NCBI GenBank assembly: GCA_021234155.1
Contig: JAJEKV010000183.1
Span: 248,001-312,000, forward strand
Direction of reading: 5' to 3'
From: Isoetes taiwanensis
Lineage: Eukaryota > Streptophyta > Lycopodiopsida > Isoetales > Isoetaceae
DNA: 64,000 nt
The translations under genes and the position numbers were made by a program. A model generated the notes under the pieces. That model worked only from the letters and a program-made list of their open reading frames with translations. It had not been told where the DNA came from and ran no database searches. Positions 58,586 to 64,000 of the stretch are shown here, one piece after another; the stretch's first letter is position 1, and each line of letters opens with the position of its first letter.

Positions 58586-59985
58586 TTCTAGACTGCATAT
58601 ATATATATACATATATATACAAGAAATTTAATGCGTCCTACGGTGCATGTTCGAGTTTTAGCATGTTCCTATGCTGCAAGTTCTTGTCGTGCCCTACATT
58701 CTAAAAGAATGTCTTGAGAATACTCTAAATTCATAGGTTCTCTAAGATTCTACCAAGGTTCTCTTGGAGGTTTCGTGGAGATTCCTCTAAATTTTATAAG
58801 ATTCCCTTAGATCCCTTTAGATTTTATGAGATTGGCTTAGGTTCCCTTACATTATATGAGATTCAAGGAGATATTCCCTTAGATACTCTAAGATTTCATC
58901 AACATTTTCCTAGATTGCCTTAGATTTTATGAAGATTCCCTTAGATCCTCTAGATTTTAAGAGATTCCCTTAGGCTTGTAAATATTTTCCTAGATTCTCT
59001 CACATTTTATGAGATTTTCTTAGATTCTGTCAGATTCTCCTGGATTGCTTTACATTCTAGAACTTTTTAGAACATTCTAAGGTTTCTGGAACATTCTAAT
59101 ACTTTCTGGAATATTCTGAGACTTTCAAAATATCCTAGAACTTTCTGGAAGTATTTCCCTAGATTCTCTTACCTTCCCATGGATTCCTACATTCTCGAAC
59201 ATTCCAGAACCTATTAGAACAATTTGAAACTTTCTGGAAGAATTTTCATAGATTCCCCACTTTAGGACACTCTAGGAAATATTCATCTCCCTTCTCGAGT
59301 ATTATAAAATTGTAGCTTCAGATTATGTTCTAGAATTTTCTAGAATATTTTGGAACTTTCTAGAAGATTCTAGAACTTTCTAGAGGCTTCCAGAACATTC
59401 TAGAACTCTTTTGAACTAGTTAGAATGTTATACTGCATTTTATCTTAATTAGATTGTTACCCTTAAGTATGTTTGAAACATAAATTATTCATAGAATTAA
59501 TGCTTGGTCTAGGGGTTAGAATGGGGGGCTGGGGGGGGTCAATGACCAGGGTTCAAATCCCCCACACAACATAAAAATTTTAAAAGCCTTTCCTTAAAGG
59601 ATGAGCATTCAATGTGGGCCGTAGGATCTTGGACCCGATCAAGGGTCGAGATCATGCCATGTGGCAAAAATCTAAAGCAACATGAGCCGTAGGATCCTAG
59701 ATCGACGATCAAGATCAAGAACAACCTGGACCATAGGATCGATTACATATAATTCCCAAAGCCATGTGCACCGTAGGATGTGTCCCAAAGCAATGTGAGT
59801 AGTAGGATCTCGGACCCAGATGATCGGGATCAAATCAACACGGGACCGTAGGATCGCTTACATATATAGTCTATACACAAACTCCCAAGCCATCTAGGCC
59901 GTAGGATACGTCCCAAAGCCACGTGAGCCGTAGGATCTCGGATCAACGGTCGGATTTATGAGGACAAACATAAGAACATATATAT
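58586..59985 (+). repeat. Left arm of ~1.4-kb inverted repeat
   Basis: Order: TATATATACAAGAAA..TTAATGCGTCCTACGG, TTAGCATGTTCCTA, a long block of degenerate ATTCTAGAAC/AGATTCCCTTAG repeats (58700-59440), a tRNA-like element (59506-59562), then repeats of (C/G)CGTAGGATC(T/C) with GATCGACGATC (59600-59960), and AAACATAAGAACATATATATAT. The right arm 60085-61500 carries the same blocks in reverse order and complement. The spacer of about 100 bp contains two palindrome copies. Confidence 0.85.
59506..59562 (+). repeat. tRNA-like pol III promoter element, copy 1
   Basis: A box TGGTCTAGGGGTTAG (59506-59520) and B box GGGTTCAAATCCC (59550-59562), spaced as in tRNA genes, but acceptor and anticodon stems do not form. 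Best read as a tRNA-derived SINE-like head rather than a tRNA gene. Confidence 0.6.
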
Positions 59986-60084
59986 ATCAGATATAAAAGT
60001 CTTATATATATATGCAATTCGGTATAAATTTATACCGTTTCTCCGTATAGATTTATACCGCAAGAGTTCTCTTTTCTTGTCGAA

Positions 60085-61500
60085 TATCTAACATATATAT
60101 GTTCTTATGTTTGTCCCATTGAATCCGACCGTCGATCCGAGATCCGATGGCTCACGTGGCTTTGGGACGTATCCCTACGCCCGAGATGGCTTGGGGAGTT
60201 TACATCTGACCCATATAGACACGATCCCACGGTCGAGTTGATCCGATCCACGATCGTGGATCCGAGATCCTACGGCTCACGTGGCTTTGGGACGTATCCT
60301 AAGGCCCAGATGGGTTGGGGGTTCTTATATAGACTATATGTAACGATCCTACGGTCCATGTTGATTTGATCCTGATCGTCGATCCGAGATCCTACGGCTC
60401 AGGTGGCTTGGCACATATCCTACGGTCCACATGGCTTTGGGAATTATATGTGACAGATCCTACGGCTCATGTTGCTTTTATATGGTGAGATCTTGATCGT
60501 TGATCGAGTCTAAGATCCTAAGGCTCATGTTGAATGCTCGTCCCTTAAGGAAAGGCTTATTAAATTTTTTATGTTATTGGGGGGATTCGAACCCTGGTCA
60601 TCAATCCCCCAAACCCCCCACTCTAACCACTAGACCAAGCATTAATTCAATGAATAATTTATGTTTCAAATATACTTAAGGGTAATATTGCCATTAAGAT
60701 AAAATAGCCTATAATATTCTAGCTAGTTCAAGAAGGCTCTAGAATGTTCTGGAAGGCTCTAGAAAGTTCTAGAATCTTCTAGAAAGTTCTAGAACATAAG
60801 AGAATCTAGTGGGGATCTAAGAAAATACTTCCAGAAAGTTCTAAATTGTTCTAATAAATTTTAGAATGTTCTAGAATGTAGGGGAATCTACGGGAATGTG
60901 AGGAAATCTAGGAAAATACTTCCAGAAAGTTCTAGAATATATTGAAAGTCTTAGAATGTTCCAGAAAGTCTTAGAATGTTCTAAAAAGTTCTAGAATGTA
61001 AAGGAATCCAGAAGAATCTAATAAAATGTAAGAAAATCTTATAAAATGTAAGAGAATCTAGAAAAATATTTACAAGCCTAAGGGAATCTCTTAAAATTTG
61101 GGGGATCTAAAGGAATCTTCATAAAATCTAAGGAAATCTAAGAAAATGTTGATGAAATCTTAGAGTATGTAAGGGAATATTTATAGAATCTCTTTGAAGC
61201 TCATATAATGTAAGGGAACCTAGGGCAATCTCATAAAATCTAAATGAATCTAAGAGAATCTAAGGGGATCTTCATAAAATCTTGGAAAATCTAGGGAATC
61301 TTATAAAATTTAGAGAACCTTGGTAGAATCTTAGAGAACCTTGGTAGAATCTGAGAGAACCTTGGTAGAATGTTAGATAATCTATGAATTTAGAGTATTT
61401 TCAAGAGATTCTTTTATAAGAACTTGCACGTAGGAACATGCTAAAATTGAAACAATGCGCCGTAGGACGTATTAATTTTCTTGTATATATATGTAATTAT
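60085..61500 (-). repeat. Right arm of ~1.4-kb inverted repeat
   Basis: Reverse complement of 58586-59985, diverged by substitutions and indels. It contains GATCCTACGG(C/T) repeats (60110-60540), the tRNA-like element (60582-60637), GTTCTAGAA-rich satellite (60700-61400), and AACATGCTAAAATTGAAACAATGCGCCGTAGGACG near 61437. Confidence 0.85.
60582..60637 (-). repeat. tRNA-like pol III promoter element, copy 2
   Basis: Minus strand: A box TGGTCTAGTGGTTAG (60637-60623) and B box GGGTTCGAATCCC (60594-60582). This is a better match to the tRNA consensus than copy 1. A run of G/T (GGGGGGTTTGGGGG) replaces the anticodon arm. Confidence 0.62.
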
Positions 61501-62185
61501 GTGTATATATTATCTGATCTATATATGTTCTTATGTTTCGCGCTTATCCGACCGTCCGTTCGAGATCCGACGGCTCACTTGGGTTTGGGACGTATCCTAC
61601 GGCCCAGATGGCCTGGGAGTTTACATATATAATATGCACCATAGTCCTACGGTCCAGATTGATCTGATCCTGACCGTCGATCCGAGATCCGACGGCTCAC
61701 GTGGCTTGGGAACACATCCTACGGTCCACGTGGCTTTGGGAATTATATATAATAGATCGTACGGCTCATATTGCTTTTATATGGTGAGATCTTGATCGTT
61801 GATCAAGTCTAAGATCCTAAGGCTCATATTGAATGCTCGTTTCTTAAGGAAAGGCTTTTAAAATTTTTTATGTTATTGGGGGGATTCGAACCCTGGTCCT
61901 CAACCCCCCAAACCCCCCACTCTAACCACTAGACCAAGCATTAATTCTATGGATAATTTATGTTTCAAATATACTTAAGGGTAATGTTCTAATTAAGATA
62001 AAATAGACTATAATATTCTAGCACGTTTTGAAAGTTTCAAAATGTTCCAGAAAGTTCTAAAATGTTCTAGAAATTTGTAGAATGTAAGGGAGTTTAGGAG
62101 AATTAAAGGGAATATAAGGACATGCTAAAACTGGAACAATGCGCCGTAGGACGTATTAATTTTCTTGTATATATATACACATATA
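61501..62185 (-). repeat. Shortened direct duplicate of the right arm
   Basis: Repeats the right-arm block order in the same orientation but with the satellite block much shortened: GATCCTACGG repeats (61555-61830), tRNA-like element (61881-61936), about 100 bp of GTTCTAGAA repeat, then ACATGCTAAAACTGGAACAATG and CGCCGTAGGACG at 62119-62153. So the arm was duplicated in tandem after the foldback arose, or the element grew by unequal exchange. Confidence 0.78.
61881..61936 (-). repeat. tRNA-like pol III promoter element, copy 3
   Basis: Minus strand: A box TGGTCTAGTGGTTAG (61936-61922) and B box GGGTTCGAATCCC (61893-61881), nearly identical to copy 2, in the duplicated right arm. Confidence 0.62.
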
Positions 62186-62217
62186 TGTGTATAAATTGGT
62201 TGTCTGAAGGTTTTCTG

Positions 62218-62499
62218 CGGTATAAATTTATACCGAGAGAGCTGTCGCGGTATAAATTTATACCGAGAGAGCTCTCGTGGTATAACGAGGGAGCTCTCAC
62301 GGTATAAATTTATACCGTGAGAGCTCTCGCAGTGAATCGAGAGAGCTCTCGCGGTATAAATTTATACCGCTCGAGTCCTCTTGCAGTATAAATTTATACC
62401 GCTCAAGTCCACTTGCGGTATAAATTTATACCATCTTTAACTCTCTCGGCATGTCATATCCCGACAAAGACTACCTATTGTGGTATAAATCTATACCAC
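62218..62499. repeat. Array of perfect palindromes CGGTATAAATTTATACCG
   Basis: Seven copies of the 18-bp palindrome or one-base variants start at about 62218, 62248, 62300, 62352, 62384, 62416 and 62480. The first four are separated by a second palindrome, GAGAGCTCTC or variants. Three more copies lie at about 57946, 60015 and 60035, all inside the nested element and none elsewhere in the window. They could be binding sites for a dimeric protein or hairpin-forming DNA. Confidence 0.9.
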
Positions 62500-63045
62500 C
62501 CAGAAATTTATTTTGAAGACGTTATGTCCACGCATTGTCATCGTGGTATACATAAGTCTATAGCAAGACGGATGAGCAAATAAGAGCAAGTATATAAGAT
62601 TTAAGAGCGGCGTCTTCGACTCCAACTTGCGCTTCAAAGTGTAAGTTTGTTCAATGAGGCATACTTTCATGTGAAAATATTTGCTTCAATGAGGCAATGT
62701 CAAAATGTGTTGCATTTTTTTACTGATTTTGTTCATAGTTTTGTCTTGATTTGGAAAACTTTGAATAAAATACCTTTTGGCACTTTAGTGTGCTTCTTTG
62801 TTTTTTTCAATGTCTATTTTGTTTAGTTTTTGAAAATATTACTATTTCGCAAACCAAACTAGGGGGGCAAAAAAGGGATGTCAAATAATTTTGAATGGAA
62901 GCTAAGTTCACACCCCCCTCCAAAATGATGCCTAAAATTTTTAAATTGTCACACTTGTCACAAATATACCACAAAAAGGGACATTTTTGGGGGGATTTTA
63001 GGGAATCTTTCAAAGATTCCTTTTGAAGTGCGTTTTGAGCAAATT
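62500..63045. other. Right unique part of the nested element
   Basis: AT-rich without a gene. It contains ATTTGCTTCAATGAGGCA-type duplicates (about 62650-62700) and a subterminal GAATCTTTCAAAGATTC hairpin (63003-63019) followed by AAGTGCGTTTT, partly repeating the terminal sequence. Confidence 0.4.
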
Positions 63046-63063
63046 AGTGCGTTTCATTTTAAA

Positions 63064-64000
63064 CTTTGTTATCAGCAATATCTTGCTAAAGCCTCAGCCA
63101 TGTTCGATAGTATGAATACAAATCAGATATCTATCTACACTCATATCCGTAATCTTATCGATAATGCACAACCATATAACCCAATCTTTATCTATGGAAA
63201 AGCCGGAACCGGAAAAACTTACCTTCTCAACGCAATCTCCCTCTACATACGAGGAAAATACCAAATAGTTTTACCATGTGCAACAACAGCACTCGCATCT
63301 CTTCTATATCCTGCGGGCAGAACTGCACATTCCCTATTCCAGATACCTGTTATTGAGAACAATATCGGTATACATTCACTACTCGATCCACATTCACCAA
63401 GAGCAACACTAATTAGCCAAGCAACTGCTATCATATGGGATGAATTTCCCATGGCAAACAAAGCAGTCATAGAAGCAGTCGATATATTGTTGCAAAAAAT
63501 AACAAATACAAGCCTACCATTTGGAGGAAAGTTGTTCATAGCAGCAGGAGATTTTAGACAAATTGCTCCTATCGTCAAGAGAGCAGGCAAAACTGCAACC
63601 ATTAACGCTTCCATTAGATCATCACATCTATGGCACCACTTCCAAGTCTTGCAACTCAACGAACCGGTAAGAAATGCTAAAGACACCGACCTTATACAAT
63701 TTATTGATGCCATAGGAGAAGGAAACCTACTCACTAACATTCCATTAACACTATTCAAAACAACTTACAGCCTTGAAGACGCTGTCAGCTTCTTATACAA
63801 CACATATATCCTTTTAACACCCGAAAAATGCGAAAAGAGAGCATTCTTATCGCCTAAAAATATTACAGTTGATGCATTCAACAACATAATTTTACAAATG
63901 CTCTCAGGAATACCCAAATTATATTTTAGCGTGGACAGGCTTACAGAAAATGATCAAACTATAGAAGATCATCCAATGGCCACAACTGACTTTCTTAACG
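63064..64000 (+). CDS. Helitron helicase domain (PIF1-like), continues past the window
   Basis: Open frame continuing the Rep ORF after the nested element: LCYQQYLAKASAMFDSMN, Walker A GKAGTGKTYLLNAI (from 63196), LPCATTALASLL (motif Ia), Walker B IIWDEFPM (63430-63453), AAGDFRQIAPI (motif II/III region) and LQLNEPVRN. These are SF1B PIF1 helicase motifs with the Helitron-typical spacing. The helicase unwinds the transposing strand. No stop codon occurs before the window end; motifs IV to VI and the C-terminus lie outside. Confidence 0.9.

Larger units (their letters stand above)
57457..63057. mobile_element. 5.6-kb foldback element nested in the Helitron, TTTAAA/TTAA target
   Basis: Termini are inverted: ATGAAACGCACT(T/A)ATTT at 57457 and its complement ending at 63057. 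Each is preceded or followed by TTTAAA (57451-57456, 63058-63063), so the target duplication is TTTAAA, TTAA or TA. Deleting the element with one TTTAAA joins CAA ACA AGG TTT AAA to CTT TGT TAT CAG, keeping the Helitron frame open. Inside are a short minus-strand ORF (58277-58050), long inverted arms with tRNA-like boxes, AT-rich satellite blocks and a palindrome array. No transposase is visible, so it is non-autonomous. The TTAA target recalls piggyBac or Kolobok-like elements, but the termini fit no superfamily I know. Confidence 0.85.
53514..64000 (+). mobile_element. Helitron (autonomous type), interrupted by a nested element; 3' end outside window
   Basis: Rep (to 57456) and PIF1-type helicase (from 63064) are separated only by the nested insertion and share one frame. 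The 5' terminus (expected TC in an A|T site) was not located; it lies upstream of 53514. The 3' end (CTAG with hairpin) lies beyond the window. No stop or frameshift is visible in about 1,400 codons, so the Helitron was probably intact when the insertion occurred. Confidence 0.85.

Noticed and set aside
59506-61936. Three tRNA genes suggested by good A and B boxes
   Set aside because: Acceptor, anticodon and T stems do not form, and a G-rich run replaces the anticodon arm; kept as tRNA-derived repeat elements.
62218-62499. CRISPR-like array (regularly repeated palindromes)
   Set aside because: Spacers are not unique or constant in length, the context is a eukaryotic transposon, and no Cas-like gene is present.
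63243-63758. 171-codon minus-strand ORF
   Set aside because: Exact antisense of the Helitron helicase domain, whose motifs are clear on the plus strand.

Overview
The window looks like nuclear DNA of a land plant, probably a seed-free lineage (lycophyte, fern or bryophyte). It is AT-rich and gene-poor, with spliceosomal introns, a Ty1/copia element, a LINE remnant, a Helitron, PPR and F-box debris, a plastid signal-peptidase fragment and an Aurora-kinase fragment. The lineage guess is inference: the SWIM-type transposase and the putative Rep-like family resemble protein families I associate with non-seed plants. Few loci look functional. Most recognisable genes are decayed fragments or parts of mobile elements.

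Layout. 0-12 kb: kinase fragment (-), GC-rich LINE remnant (-), a tiny PPRRG-motif ORF (+), PPR fragment (-), a tRNA-like repeat and a frameshifted F-box gene (-). 12-20 kb: a young 4.67-kb Ty1/copia retrotransposon (15446-20119) with LTRs identical by eye, a 5-bp target duplication and one in-frame stop. 20-31 kb: a second PPRRG-motif gene (-), then a divergent pair. Its minus-strand member is a decayed gene with a possible ParB/sulfiredoxin-like domain, split by a 196-bp foldback MITE. Its plus-strand member is a decayed SWIM-zinc-finger Mutator-like transposase. Their ~970-bp intergenic region carries four AAACGGCGCC boxes. 31-40 kb: adjacent intron-bearing fragments of a plastid signal peptidase and an Aurora kinase, a 1.26-kb 19-bp minisatellite and a PPR fragment. 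40-44 kb: an apparently intact two-exon secreted cysteine-rich gene, then a tandemly duplicated decayed Rep-like locus. 44-53 kb: mostly unassigned sequence, a perfect 42-bp inverted repeat, a second truncated copy of the 24-26 kb minus-strand family, and an unidentified gene whose last three exons splice in phase. 53.5-64 kb: a Helitron Rep/helicase gene, open wherever visible, split by a 5.6-kb foldback element.

The most unusual structures are in the last 11 kb. (1) The Helitron protein starts with a ladder of short exons separated by phase-2 introns; three encode AT-hook motifs. (2) The helicase half is separated from the Rep half by an element flanked by duplicated TTTAAA. Removing the element and one TTTAAA would rejoin the frame. 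(3) The inserted element contains ~1.4-kb inverted arms with tRNA-like pol III boxes, TTCTAGAA-rich and GTAGGATC-rich repeats, and an array of perfect palindromes (CGGTATAAATTTATACCG). The MITE at 25.6 kb also sits in a TTAA site, and its removal likewise rejoins its host frame.

All identifications come from reading translations and motifs by eye. No database search was possible, and exon boundaries are predictions.
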